From: Bacillus mycoides
Lineage (GTDB): Bacteria > Bacillota > Bacilli > Bacillales > Bacillaceae_G
Direction: 5' to 3'
Length of the DNA stretch: 64,000 bases
Assembly: GCF_001757995.1 (NCBI RefSeq)
Contig: NZ_LXLV01000010.1
Location: forward strand, 1-64,000
The notes under the pieces are model-generated. The model did no database searches. It saw only the letters and a program-made list of their open reading frames with translations, and had not been told where the DNA came from. Positions 42,555 through 50,210 of the stretch are shown piece by piece (positions within the stretch are counted from its first letter, which is position 1; each line of letters begins with the position of its first letter). The translations under genes were made by a program, and so were the position numbers.

Positions 42555-42618
42555 AGTATAAGAGAAGAGAGATAATTCAACTATCGAAGTACATGACGTC
42601 GAAATTACATTGTTGTAA
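42555..42618 (-). promoter_or_regulatory. TTACA-N4-TGTAA / N17 / TCGAT / TATACT promoter, locus 3
   Basis: Minus strand: TTACAACAATGTAA (42618-42605), 17 bp, TCGAT (42587-42583), 22 bp, TATACT (42560-42555). Downstream AAAGTAAGAAATGAAAC is shared with locus 2. Confidence 0.72.
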
Positions 42619-42641
42619 GGAAATGTTTTAGTTTTGTCACT

Positions 42642-43166
42642 TTACTCAGCATTGATTACAAACTGATCATAATATTTCTCATTCACATATATATTTAATA
42701 CCCATAATCCAGATGAAGGTAGTGACATTACGAGAGGGAGTTCCTTTATGGTTGTATCGACTGTATTTGAAGTAGTCCAAGTTTGTTTGGAAGTTTCTTT
42801 TTGAAAGAGTACTGGTGTTGGAGTTACAGTTCCTTGTTTTAACACGATAATAGATAGTTTTCCAGTTGGCATTTCAGGATCTAGGAAGAACCACATTAAT
42901 TCATTTTGTTCATTTGCGATAATAGAGCTATCAGCCATTGCAATTTTTCCTTCAATGCCTTTTAAGGGCATCTTCCCCTCTGTAAAGGAAGGTGCTTCTT
43001 CCCAATTTACATCTTTTAAAACACTAAGATGAAAAAAGGAAGGTGCGTTAATTTGAGAGGATGACGTTTCTAGTACTTCTTTTTTAGGTACATTTGAATC
43101 TGGTTGCACTTGCGCGCAGCCAGTAATGAGGAAGGAGAAAAGTAGCATAGTTCCGATTTTTTTCAT
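42642..43166 (-). CDS. lipoprotein of unknown function
   Basis: A 174-residue protein with a lipoprotein signal (MKKIGTMLLFSFLITGCAQ, lipidated Cys at residue 17). The mature part has a Ser/Pro-rich linker and a beta-rich region with PLKGIEGKIAMADSS, MWFFLDPEMPTGKLSIIVLKQG and SGLWVLNIYVNEKYYDQFVI, which looks like an immunoglobulin- or C2-type sandwich. It resembles the DUF4871 lipoproteins of Bacillus, but I am not certain. ATG 43166 lies next to GGAGTGTG. The locus-3 promoter begins immediately beyond its stop codon. Confidence 0.75.
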   Translation of the reverse strand: MKKIGTMLLFSFLITGCAQVQPDSNVPKKEVLETSSSQINAPSFFHLSVLKDVNWEEAPSFTEGKMPLKGIEGKIAMADSSIIANEQNELMWFFLDPEMPTGKLSIIVLKQGTVTPTPVLFQKETSKQTWTTSNTVDTTIKELPLVMSLPSSGLWVLNIYVNEKYYDQFVINAE

Positions 43167-43239
43167 GGTGCCACACTCCTAATTTTTATTGTTAGTGTAA
43201 TTGTATTTGCTAGCAGGCGGGACAATTCCTTTAAATCGT

Positions 43240-43273
43240 AAAAAGAGGTCGTAAGTTTTGTACGACCTCTTTT
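43240..43273 (-). terminator. terminator downstream of the DMT transporter gene
   Basis: AAAAGAGGTCGTA-agttttg-TACGACCTCTTTT. Symmetrical, and used by the minus-strand transporter gene that ends at 43347. Confidence 0.75.
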
Positions 43274-43285
43274 GACATTTTCTAT

Positions 43286-43345
43286 CCCGATTGGTGAGGG
43301 CTAATAATCAGTGGGGGATGGACCCCCCACTGATTAAAGTTTCAC
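43286..43345 (+). repeat. bcr1-like repeat, short (60-bp) form
   Basis: CCCGATTGGTGAGGGC, TAATAATC, ATCAGTGGGGG...CCCCCACTGAT and GTTTCAC, flanked by TCTAT (43281-43285) and TTTAT (43346-43350). The right-hand TTTAT contains the stop codon of the minus-strand DMT gene. Confidence 0.82.
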
Positions 43346-43346
43346 T

Positions 43347-44279
43347 TTATATTTGTTCAGTTGAAAAGGTTGGTTCTCTCTCTTTTTGAGGCATTGTTAA
43401 GAAAATAACAGAAAGAACGATACATACTCCGCCTAATAATTGATATGCTCCAAAAAATTCATTAAGCCAAGCGATTGAAACGATGGCAGTTACAAGTGGT
43501 TCAATGCTAGATAAAATACTTGTTTCTGTTGCTGCTAAATATTTAAGACTACCGATATAAAGTAGGAAAGAAAGAGTGCCACTTATAATGATAAGAATAA
43601 GCATAGAAAATGTTTGAAGTGTGAAAGTTTGCGAAATCTGATTCCATCCAAAAGAACGATTACAAATAAGCAGTGCAATCCCTCCAATTAACATCCCCCA
43701 GCCAATTACTATAGTTGTTCCACATTCTTTAATAAGAGAAGCCGGATGAAGGGTATAAAACGCAAAACCAATCGCTGTTAATAGGCCGAAAGTGATAGCT
43801 GCTTTAGATAAAACAATATTTTCAATTGAACCGTTTGTAATAATAAAGTATGTCCCTGCTAGAGCAGTTATAATTGCGAGTATTTGCATAGAAGCAGGGA
43901 ATTTCTTTTGCTCAAACGCAACGTAAATTGTAATAAGAACAGGACCTAGAAATTGAAATAATGTTGCTGTGACCGCGTTACTAATATGAACTGTTTCGAT
44001 AAAGGCGTATTGCGCACCAAGCATGCCGAGAATAGAGAAAATAACAAGTTGTATAGAATGTCTAGGGTGTTTCCAAATTTGAAATATATTTTGTTTTTTT
44101 ATAAGTAAGAAAGATAAAATGAATAATCCTGCAAGCAACAAGCGAATTGTTAAAAAATCAATTGATGATACGTTCGTATGTTGAAATAACCACTGAATCA
44201 TCGGGCCAGATAATCCCCACAAGGTAGCTCCTGTAATAATCATAATGAGTCCAATACGTCTACTATTGTTCATTATCAT
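43347..44279 (-). CDS. EamA/DMT-family transporter
   Basis: A ~310-residue membrane protein with ten hydrophobic helices and the two EamA halves (MIITGATLWGLSGP... and ...FGLLTAIGFAFYTLHPASL), a drug/metabolite exporter. Substrate unknown. The start is taken as ATG 44279 (AGGAG close by); ATG 44273 is also possible, and the longer form from 44318 has no ribosome site. Divergent from a MocR-type regulator, which in this arrangement usually controls the transporter. A bcr1-like repeat abuts its stop codon. Confidence 0.87.
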   Translation of the reverse strand: MIMNNSRRIGLIMIITGATLWGLSGPMIQWLFQHTNVSSIDFLTIRLLLAGLFILSFLLIKKQNIFQIWKHPRHSIQLVIFSILGMLGAQYAFIETVHISNAVTATLFQFLGPVLITIYVAFEQKKFPASMQILAIITALAGTYFIITNGSIENIVLSKAAITFGLLTAIGFAFYTLHPASLIKECGTTIVIGWGMLIGGIALLICNRSFGWNQISQTFTLQTFSMLILIIISGTLSFLLYIGSLKYLAATETSILSSIEPLVTAIVSIAWLNEFFGAYQLLGGVCIVLSVIFLTMPQKEREPTFSTEQI

Positions 44280-44342
44280 GCATCTCCTCTCGAGTATTTG
44301 ATTTTTTATGTGTGACATGATAAAAGGAATTATATATAACTT

Positions 44343-44364
44343 CTGGTACTGTAAAAAGTATCAG
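44343..44364. promoter_or_regulatory. candidate operator of the MocR-type regulator
   Basis: CTGGTACT-gtaaaa-AGTATCAG, an inverted repeat with one mismatch, in the 114-bp divergent region between the DMT gene and the regulator gene. Confidence 0.45.
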
Positions 44365-44393
44365 ATTTCAGTTTTATTAAGGGGTCAGATATT

Positions 44394-45794
44394 ATGTTAG
44401 AATTAACGCCTAATTTAAATATGAATAGTAAAAAGGCATTGTATGTGCAGTTGTATGAGTATATAAAAAAAGAAATTAAAGATGGGACGATTGTACCTGT
44501 TACGAAGTTACCAGCTAAACGAAAGTTAGCAACACATTTACAAGTAAGTAAAAATACAGTAGAGGCGGCTTATGAGCAATTACTTGCAGAAGGTTATATT
44601 GAGTCTATATCGAGAAAAGGTTATTTTGTATGTAAGATTGAGCAAATGGTTCATGTAGAAGAAATTGAAGAGAAAGTAGAAGAAGTACCGTTTCAGGAGA
44701 AGTATTATAAATTTGATTTCACACAAACAGGAGTCGATACGAATGCTTTTCCGTTCAATATGTACCGTAAACTTATAAATGACGTATGGCAGCCACATAA
44801 TAATGATTTGCTTTTTCTTGGGCATCCTCAAGGGGAATCGAGCTTAAGAGAAGAAATTGCGAACTATTTGTATGAATCTAGAGGTGTGCGTTGTTCAGCT
44901 AGTCAAATTGTATTAGGAGCGGGAACACAAATATTAGTGAAGCTACTATTTCAATTGCTAAAGGGGAGCTATTATGCAGTTGAAAATCCAGGGTATCATA
45001 GGAAAATGGTTGTTTTTGAACAGGGAGAAAAAAGAGTTCAAATGTTATCTTTAGATAGGGATGGAATTTGTATTGCAGATTTAGAAAATAGCGATGCGAA
45101 TGTTGTATTTGTTACACCTTCTCATCAGTTCCCGTATGGAATGATTATGCCTATCACGAGAAGGATGCAGCTTTTACAATGGGCGAAGAAAGAAGAAGGT
45201 AGGTTTATTATTGAAGATGATTACGATAGTGAATTTCGCTACTCAGGAAAGCCAATACCAGCACTGCAAGGGTTAGATACAGATGGGAAAGTTATTTATA
45301 TGGGGACGCTATCGAAAGCATTGTTGCCATCGTTACGGATGAGCTATATGGTATTACCAAAGAAATTAATTGAAAAGTATCAAAAGCAATATTTGTTTTA
45401 TACACAAAGTGTTTCAAGAATGGACCAAGAAGTGATTAGAAGGTTTTTAAAGGAAGGCCATTGGGAAAAACACATTCATAAAATGCGTGTCGTCTATCGA
45501 AAGAAGAGAGATCGACTTGTTTTTGAAATAGAGAAGTATTTTTCTAATCGTGTTGAAGTGATAGGAGAAGATTCGGGATTACACATTTTATTAAAAGTGC
45601 ATAATGGAATGCGGGAAGAAGAATTAATTAAAGAAGCCGCGAAATATAGTATTAAAATATATCCTGTTTCTACGTACTATAAAGACGGTACTGCATGGGA
45701 AAATGTAGTCCTACTTGGGTTTGCGATATTATCAGAAGAAGACATTGCGAAAGCGATTCAATTATTAAATAAGGCATGGTTTAGAAGAAAATAA
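44394..45794 (+). CDS. MocR-type (GntR plus aminotransferase) transcriptional regulator
   Basis: A 466-residue regulator: N-terminal GntR winged helix (about 10-78, with LPAKRKLATHLQVSKNTVEAAYEQL) fused to a type I aminotransferase-fold domain (about 110-460). PLP contacts are visible as ENPGYH, EDDYDSEFRY and the Schiff-base lysine in MGTLSKALLPSLRMSY. Such regulators sense PLP or an amino compound. It is divergent from the EamA transporter, its probable target. Ligand unknown; PdxR and GabR are family relatives, but their target genes are absent here. Confidence 0.9.
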   Translation: MLELTPNLNMNSKKALYVQLYEYIKKEIKDGTIVPVTKLPAKRKLATHLQVSKNTVEAAYEQLLAEGYIESISRKGYFVCKIEQMVHVEEIEEKVEEVPFQEKYYKFDFTQTGVDTNAFPFNMYRKLINDVWQPHNNDLLFLGHPQGESSLREEIANYLYESRGVRCSASQIVLGAGTQILVKLLFQLLKGSYYAVENPGYHRKMVVFEQGEKRVQMLSLDRDGICIADLENSDANVVFVTPSHQFPYGMIMPITRRMQLLQWAKKEEGRFIIEDDYDSEFRYSGKPIPALQGLDTDGKVIYMGTLSKALLPSLRMSYMVLPKKLIEKYQKQYLFYTQSVSRMDQEVIRRFLKEGHWEKHIHKMRVVYRKKRDRLVFEIEKYFSNRVEVIGEDSGLHILLKVHNGMREEELIKEAAKYSIKIYPVSTYYKDGTAWENVVLLGFAILSEEDIAKAIQLLNKAWFRRK

Positions 45795-45827
45795 AAAACA
45801 TCCTCATACGTAAGAGGATGTTTTTTA
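45794..45827. terminator. bidirectional terminator
   Basis: AAAAAACATCCTC-atacgtaa-GAGGATGTTTTTT between convergent genes. Confidence 0.9.
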
Positions 45828-46340
45828 TTATTTATTTTCATCTAGGAATAAGACCATATGCTCTTCATCCCAATATTGTCCGTTATATTTTAATGAGCGT
45901 TCTTGCACACCAAATGTTTTAAATCCTAATGACTCATAAAGTTTTTTTGCACCATCGTTGCCAACAACAACATCAAGCATAACTTGTTCTACTTCTAAAG
46001 ATTTAGCAAGCTCAAGACATTCTTTAATAAGTGCTTTTCCTGCTCCAAGTCCGCGTGCTTTTGGAGACACGTATACTGAACCAATTTTTGCTTTATGTTC
46101 TTGTTTTACATATGGTTTCGTTTCCAGTGTTGCAACTCCGATTAATTTTCCATCTTTAAATGCACCTAGTGTATAGTTCTCATCTTGTGCTAATTTTTGG
46201 GCTTTATATTCAATAGCACACTCTTTATTAATAATATCTTCATAAGAAGAGCTGAAAGCTTCCGGGTTTTGTTTTAATCCTTCTACTCGAAGTTCTAAGT
46301 AAATTTCCGCTTCGTCTTTTGTTAATACATGGATATCCAA
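45828..46340 (-). CDS. GNAT-family N-acetyltransferase (paralogue 1)
   Basis: A 170-residue acetyltransferase with a full GNAT fold: LRVEGLKQNPEAFSSSYEDI at the N-terminus, KIGSVYVSPKARGLGAGKALI for acetyl-CoA binding (RGLGAG), and VVGNDGAKKLYESLGFKTFG. It is about 70% identical by eye to the protein at 49467-49973, so one is a duplicate of the other. Substrate unknown. ATG 46340. Confidence 0.9.
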   Translation of the reverse strand: MDIHVLTKDEAEIYLELRVEGLKQNPEAFSSSYEDIINKECAIEYKAQKLAQDENYTLGAFKDGKLIGVATLETKPYVKQEHKAKIGSVYVSPKARGLGAGKALIKECLELAKSLEVEQVMLDVVVGNDGAKKLYESLGFKTFGVQERSLKYNGQYWDEEHMVLFLDENK

Positions 46341-46444
46341 TTATATCACCCTCCAAATCTTTTACAGTTGTACCTATATTTTATATTGAAATAAGAATAA
46401 TTTCAAAAGCTTAGCTTATAATAGTTGGTTTATAAATAAAATAG

Positions 46445-46471
46445 CACCAGTAGTGTTGACTACTACTGGTG
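46445..46471 (-). terminator. terminator of the 46486 kinase gene
   Basis: CACCAGTAGT-gttgact-ACTACTGGTG; on the minus strand it is followed by a T-rich CTATTTTATTT. Confidence 0.75.
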
Positions 46472-46485
46472 ATTTCACGCATATA

Positions 46486-47949
46486 TTATTCAAATGGTAA
46501 TTCAATTATAAATGCTGTTCCGACTTCTAATTCACTTTTAACTTCAATAGAACCATTATGAAGTTCTACAATTTCTTTTGCAACAGCCAGTCCGATACCT
46601 TTTCCTCCTGTAGCTCGTGTTCTGGATTTATCGACACGGTAAAAGCGATCGAAAACATGTGGGATATCTTCTTCAGGAATACCTTCACCTTCATCTTGTA
46701 CACTTATTGTAAAAGTATTCGTATTGGCGAGTACACGTATTGTTATAGAAGTATTTTCTAGTGAATGTTGATAAGCGTTATGCAACAAATTTAACATAAC
46801 TTGTTCCATACGTCTTTCGTCTATACAAACTTCTAAATCTTCTTTGCAATATACATGAAGTTGCATTTGTTTGTTCGTTAATGTTGTTTTTGTTTTTTCA
46901 ACCATTCGCTCTAAAAATGGTCTAAGAAGCATTTTTTGTTTTTTTATAACAAATTGGTGCTGCTCTAATTGTACAAGCATAAATAAATCTTGTACAAGGT
47001 TGGTTACACTATCCGTTTCGTCTTCAATGATTTGTAAGTATTCTTCACGTTCTTCTTTCGTTAGAGAATCTCTTTTTGCTACCTTTGCATAACCTTTCAT
47101 ATAGGTTAATGGAGTTAGTAATTCATGCGCTACACTAGCGAGAAATTCGTTTCGTTCTTTTTTCATATACGTAAGTTCACTAGATAAATCTTCAATCGTT
47201 TTTGCTAAGCTTCCAAGTTCATCATTTCGTTTAATTCCTAATTGAATCGGCTTATTTAATTTTGACATTTTTTCTGTCGCCCGCTTCATTTTTATAAGCG
47301 GTTCTGTAATAACACGAGAAAAAACAAAGACAGAAATAGTAGTTAAAATAATTGTCAAAACACTAATGATAAGAAATTGATTCATGAGTTTAAGTAACAT
47401 ATTTTCTAAGAAAGATGTCTTTAATAACATATATAACTTACCTTGAAATCCTTGAATTTCCAGCGGGCTTACTGTTGAGATGAATTTTGATTTTTTCCAG
47501 TTTTTTTCAACGATTAATCCACCTTCTGGGATAGTCTCTGTTTTACAAGTAAGTTGTTTTTGCATTTCTTTCGTTACGGGTTCTGAGGTAGAAATAATTT
47601 TGCCGTTATTGTCTGTTATAATGATAGCTATATCAGAGTTAGCAATTAATTCTGATTCAACTAAGTGTTCAGCCTCAGTGTTGATATCAAACTCGGGGTA
47701 CACAGCACGTTTAGGCCGTTTACTGTGTTCAGCGCTTTCTGGGAGTTTCTTTTCTTTAGAATATGCACCCCACTTCGCGCGGTTTTTAATCATTTTACTA
47801 TAGCGATTTCCTTTCTCTAAAAGAGCAAGAGTTTCCTCTTCAATGCGTATGTTTGAAAGGTTCTTATAAAAAGATACGAAAGCAATTGTTTCAATACATA
47901 AAGCTAATATTAAAAAGTATGTCCCAACTTTAAGGGAAAGTTTGCTCAT
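46486..47949 (-). CDS. sensor histidine kinase with HAMP domain
   Basis: A 487-residue membrane kinase. Membrane helices at about 8-28 and 190-213 flank a ~160-residue extracytoplasmic sensor. Then HAMP (about 214-266), HisKA with the phosphoacceptor in FLASVAHELLTPLTYMKGY, and HATPase motifs NLLHNAYQHS, DEGEGIPEEDIPHVFDRFYRVDKS and GKGIGLAVAKEIVELH. It follows the regulator gene by 32 bases on the same strand. Signal unknown. Confidence 0.92.
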   Translation of the reverse strand: MSKLSLKVGTYFLILALCIETIAFVSFYKNLSNIRIEEETLALLEKGNRYSKMIKNRAKWGAYSKEKKLPESAEHSKRPKRAVYPEFDINTEAEHLVESELIANSDIAIIITDNNGKIISTSEPVTKEMQKQLTCKTETIPEGGLIVEKNWKKSKFISTVSPLEIQGFQGKLYMLLKTSFLENMLLKLMNQFLIISVLTIILTTISVFVFSRVITEPLIKMKRATEKMSKLNKPIQLGIKRNDELGSLAKTIEDLSSELTYMKKERNEFLASVAHELLTPLTYMKGYAKVAKRDSLTKEEREEYLQIIEDETDSVTNLVQDLFMLVQLEQHQFVIKKQKMLLRPFLERMVEKTKTTLTNKQMQLHVYCKEDLEVCIDERRMEQVMLNLLHNAYQHSLENTSITIRVLANTNTFTISVQDEGEGIPEEDIPHVFDRFYRVDKSRTRATGGKGIGLAVAKEIVELHNGSIEVKSELEVGTAFIIELPFE

Positions 47950-47981
47950 TTTCTCACCATACCTTATTTCATATAAAGTAA

Positions 47982-48653
47982 TTATTCATTTTTCCATTTA
48001 TATCCGACTTTATAGACTGTCTCTAAGTAATCTTCAACTGGAAATCCTTTTTTGCGTAACTTATCCCGTATATTACGAATATGTGAATCGATAGTTCTGT
48101 ATTCGATGTCTGTTTGATAGCCCCAAATCTTTTCGATTAAATCGTCTCGGCTGTAAGCACGGTTTGTATTTTGTAAAAATAGTCCAAGTAACGAAAATTC
48201 GATAGGAGTTAGCGAGATTTTTTCGTTATAAACTGTGACAGTATGTTTCGTTTTATCCCACTCAATACCATTGAAGCTAACAAAGCTATCTTTCTTTGTG
48301 CGACGTAATATAGCCTCGATTCGCGCGACTAATACATGTTCATCGAATGGTTTTGTAATATAGTCATCTGCTCCCATGGTCAGGCCTTTGACCATATCAT
48401 AATTTTGGTTGCGAGCCGTTAGCATAATAATTGGAACGTTGGAAATTTGACGGATTTGATAGCAAGTATCCCACCCATCCATATTCGGCATCATAACATC
48501 TAATAAAATAATATCGAAGTCCTTTTGTTCGATTAATTCTAGCGCTTCAAGGCCAGAAGTAGCTTTCATACAAAAATAGCCACGAGGGCTTAAGAACAGA
48601 TCTAATAATCGTAACATACGTTCTTCATCGTCTACTAATAAAATTTTCACCAT
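47982..48653 (-). CDS. OmpR-family response regulator
   Basis: A 223-residue regulator: DDEER at the N-terminus, phosphoacceptor Asp in IILLDVMMPNMDGWD, K in DYITKPFDE, and a C-terminal winged helix (TPIEFSLLGLFLQN... WGYQTDIEYRTIDSHIRNIR). ATG 48653 is favoured because GGGGTG lies 9 bases upstream. First gene of the pair with the HAMP kinase. Divergent from the 40-residue peptide gene at 48983. Confidence 0.91.
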   Translation of the reverse strand: MVKILLVDDEERMLRLLDLFLSPRGYFCMKATSGLEALELIEQKDFDIILLDVMMPNMDGWDTCYQIRQISNVPIIMLTARNQNYDMVKGLTMGADDYITKPFDEHVLVARIEAILRRTKKDSFVSFNGIEWDKTKHTVTVYNEKISLTPIEFSLLGLFLQNTNRAYSRDDLIEKIWGYQTDIEYRTIDSHIRNIRDKLRKKGFPVEDYLETVYKVGYKWKNE

Positions 48654-48852
48654 AATCTTGTGCACCCCAAACTATTCATTCTACTTGTATAGTTTACATG
48701 AAAATAATAAAAAACTCTTTTTATGTGATTGAATGGATGGCTGATTTTTTCAATCAGGGCAATTGACATAAAAAATGCACTAGTTTTGCACAACTATTTT
48801 TTATAATAGAAAACGTAGCGACACAAATACCCTATGTTGCGACATAACGTCA

Positions 48853-48876
48853 TGTCATTTTATTTATAAAATGACA
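48853..48876. promoter_or_regulatory. perfect 10-bp inverted repeat
   Basis: TGTCATTTTA-ttta-TAAAATGACA in the divergent region between the response-regulator gene and the 40-residue peptide gene. Either an operator or an RNA hairpin. Confidence 0.45.
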
Positions 48877-48894
48877 ATTCCATTCTATTGTGTA

Positions 48895-48965
48895 TGTGAG
48901 ATAGAGAGGGTTTTCGTATTCACCTCGCATCGGATAAGAAAAATTTCCTATCTCACACTTTTTTT
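48895..48965 (+). promoter_or_regulatory. structured leader ending in a terminator-like hairpin before the 48983 gene
   Basis: TGTGAGATAG (48895-48904) pairs with CTATCTCACA (48948-48957), enclosing a second stem GAGG...CCTC. CTTTTTTT follows directly, 12 bases before the ribosome site. The layout suggests conditional termination (attenuation), but no known riboswitch is recognised. Confidence 0.45.
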
Positions 48966-48982
48966 AAAAGGGGATTGTACAC

Positions 48983-49105
48983 ATGAGTAAAAAAGTAGAG
49001 CATTTACAAAAAGAAAAGCAAGATCGTAATGCGGTTGTAATGTGTGTTGCGGTATCTATGCTTATTATGATAAGTTGTGTAAATAAATTTTTCGGGATTT
49101 TATAA
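48983..49105 (+). CDS. 40-residue single-helix membrane peptide
   Basis: Begins MSKKVEHLQKEKQDRNAVV (charged N-terminus) and continues into a hydrophobic helix MCVAVSMLIMISCV with a short end NKFFGIL. AAGGGG lies 10 bases before ATG 48983 and a strong terminator follows. The leader is unusually structured (48895-48965). Too short for routine gene calling. Role unknown; a small regulatory or toxic membrane peptide is possible. Confidence 0.6.
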   Translation: MSKKVEHLQKEKQDRNAVVMCVAVSMLIMISCVNKFFGIL

Positions 49106-49110
49106 TAGAA

Positions 49111-49150
49111 AAAAAGCTTATTGCCTCTTAAGAAGCAATAAGCTTTTTTT
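49111..49150. terminator. bidirectional terminator between two small genes
   Basis: AAAAAGCTTATTGC-ctcttaaga-AGCAATAAGCTTTTTTT. Confidence 0.9.
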
Positions 49151-49157
49151 ATGTGTT

Positions 49158-49247
49158 CTATATAATAAACCAAGGTAGAATGGCCAGTCCAGAAGTTACA
49201 ATTGCTGTAGCAAATATTAAAAAGATAGCTTGTTTGTTTTGTTTCAT
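49158..49247 (-). CDS. 29-residue hydrophobic peptide
   Basis: Begins MKQNKQAIFLIFATAIVTSG and ends LAILPWFII, almost wholly one membrane helix. GGAGAA lies before ATG 49247 and a terminator follows its stop. Transcription should start at the locus-4 promoter (49348-49411). The leader contains a bcr1-like hairpin (49297-49336). Function unknown. Confidence 0.6.
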   Translation of the reverse strand: MKQNKQAIFLIFATAIVTSGLAILPWFII

Positions 49248-49291
49248 GTTACATTCTCCTCTACATATCAATTGCGTGCTATACGTTCATG

Positions 49292-49336
49292 AAATAATCA
49301 GTGGGGGATGGAGCTCCCCACTGATTAAAGTTTCAT
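49292..49336 (+). repeat. bcr1-like repeat remnant in the leader of the 29-residue peptide gene
   Basis: AATAATCAGTGGGGGATGG...CCCCACTGATTAAAGTTTCAT, followed by TTTAT at 49337-49341. Only the right-end hairpin remains. On the minus strand it forms a stable stem between promoter and start codon. Confidence 0.75.
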
Positions 49337-49347
49337 TTTATATTTTT

Positions 49348-49411
49348 AGTATAACGAATGGAAAGGATTGGAACGATCGATAAAGGTGACATGAAGATTA
49401 CATTGTTGTAA
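49348..49411 (-). promoter_or_regulatory. TTACA-N4-TGTAA / N17 / TCGAT / TATACT promoter, locus 4
   Basis: Minus strand: TTACAACAATGTAA (49411-49398), 17 bp, TCGAT (49380-49376), 22 bp, TATACT (49353-49348). Same layout as loci 1-3. Confidence 0.72.
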
Positions 49412-49414
49412 TGA

Positions 49415-49447
49415 AAAAAGCATCTTAATTAATAAGAAGATGCTTTT
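49415..49447 (-). terminator. terminator of the second GNAT gene
   Basis: AAAAGCATCTT-aattaata-AGAAGATGCTTTT, directly downstream of the minus-strand gene ending at 49467. Confidence 0.8.
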
Positions 49448-49466
49448 GAAAAATTATATTAAAATG

Positions 49467-49973
49467 TTAATTATTTAAGAATAAAACCATATGCTCTTCG
49501 TCCCAATATTGGCCATTATGTTTTAAGGACCGTTCTTGCACACCGTAAGTTTGGAAGCCGAGGGACTCATATAATTTTTTTGCAGCTGTGTTATCAGCAA
49601 CAACATCAAGCATGAGCTGTTCTACATGTAATTTATCGGCATTTTCAATAATCGCTTTAATTAAAGCTCGTCCTGCACCAAGACCACGCGCTTTTGGAGA
49701 AATAAAAACGGAGCCGATTTTTGCCTTATGCTCTTGCTTAATAAATGGCTTTGTTTCTAGAGTAGCAATACCGACTAAATCATTATCTTTGAAGACACCT
49801 AGAGTATACTTATCCGGATTGCTTAATCGCTTTGCCATAGCAGCGACAGGGTTTTCATGTTTAAGAACATCTTCATAAGAAGAGCTAAAAGCCTCAGGGT
49901 TTTTCGTTAAACCTTCCATACAAACTTTCAAATAAATTTCTGCGTCCTCTGTTGTTAATAAGCGAATTTCCAT
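49467..49973 (-). CDS. GNAT-family N-acetyltransferase (paralogue 2)
   Basis: A 168-residue acetyltransferase, a close paralogue of 45828-46340: KIGSVFISPKARGLGAGRALI is the acetyl-CoA site, and VADNTAAKKLYESLGFQTYGVQERSLKHNGQYWDEEHM the C-terminal half. AGGAGG lies before ATG 49973. The two copies flank the HAMP-kinase two-component system and the small peptide genes. Substrate unknown. Confidence 0.9.
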   Translation of the reverse strand: MEIRLLTTEDAEIYLKVCMEGLTKNPEAFSSSYEDVLKHENPVAAMAKRLSNPDKYTLGVFKDNDLVGIATLETKPFIKQEHKAKIGSVFISPKARGLGAGRALIKAIIENADKLHVEQLMLDVVADNTAAKKLYESLGFQTYGVQERSLKHNGQYWDEEHMVLFLNN

Positions 49974-50178
49974 AGTTGTAACCTCCTAGATTGATTCAAA
50001 TTTAATTCATTAACTTTGTAAGATTAAGTTTAGTTAAATGTATTCTGTGACTATTCTTTCTTAATTTGTAAAAGAATGAAAAGATTATGCTACTATGTTT
50101 TTATTTTATTTATGTAATGAAATTATATATTAACTTCATTAACTATTCAAGTGATATATATATTACATTTTTATAACT

Positions 50179-50210
50179 AAAATAACTCCTCAATTGAGGA
50201 GTTATTTTTT
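50179..50210. terminator. terminator of fdhD
   Basis: AAATAACTCCTCAATTGAGGAGTTATTTTTT, a palindrome overlapping the fdhD stop codon. Confidence 0.85.

Noticed and set aside
49153-49383. 76-codon plus-strand ORF across the small peptide gene and repeat
   Set aside because: It runs through a promoter, a repeat remnant and the antisense of a better-supported small gene.
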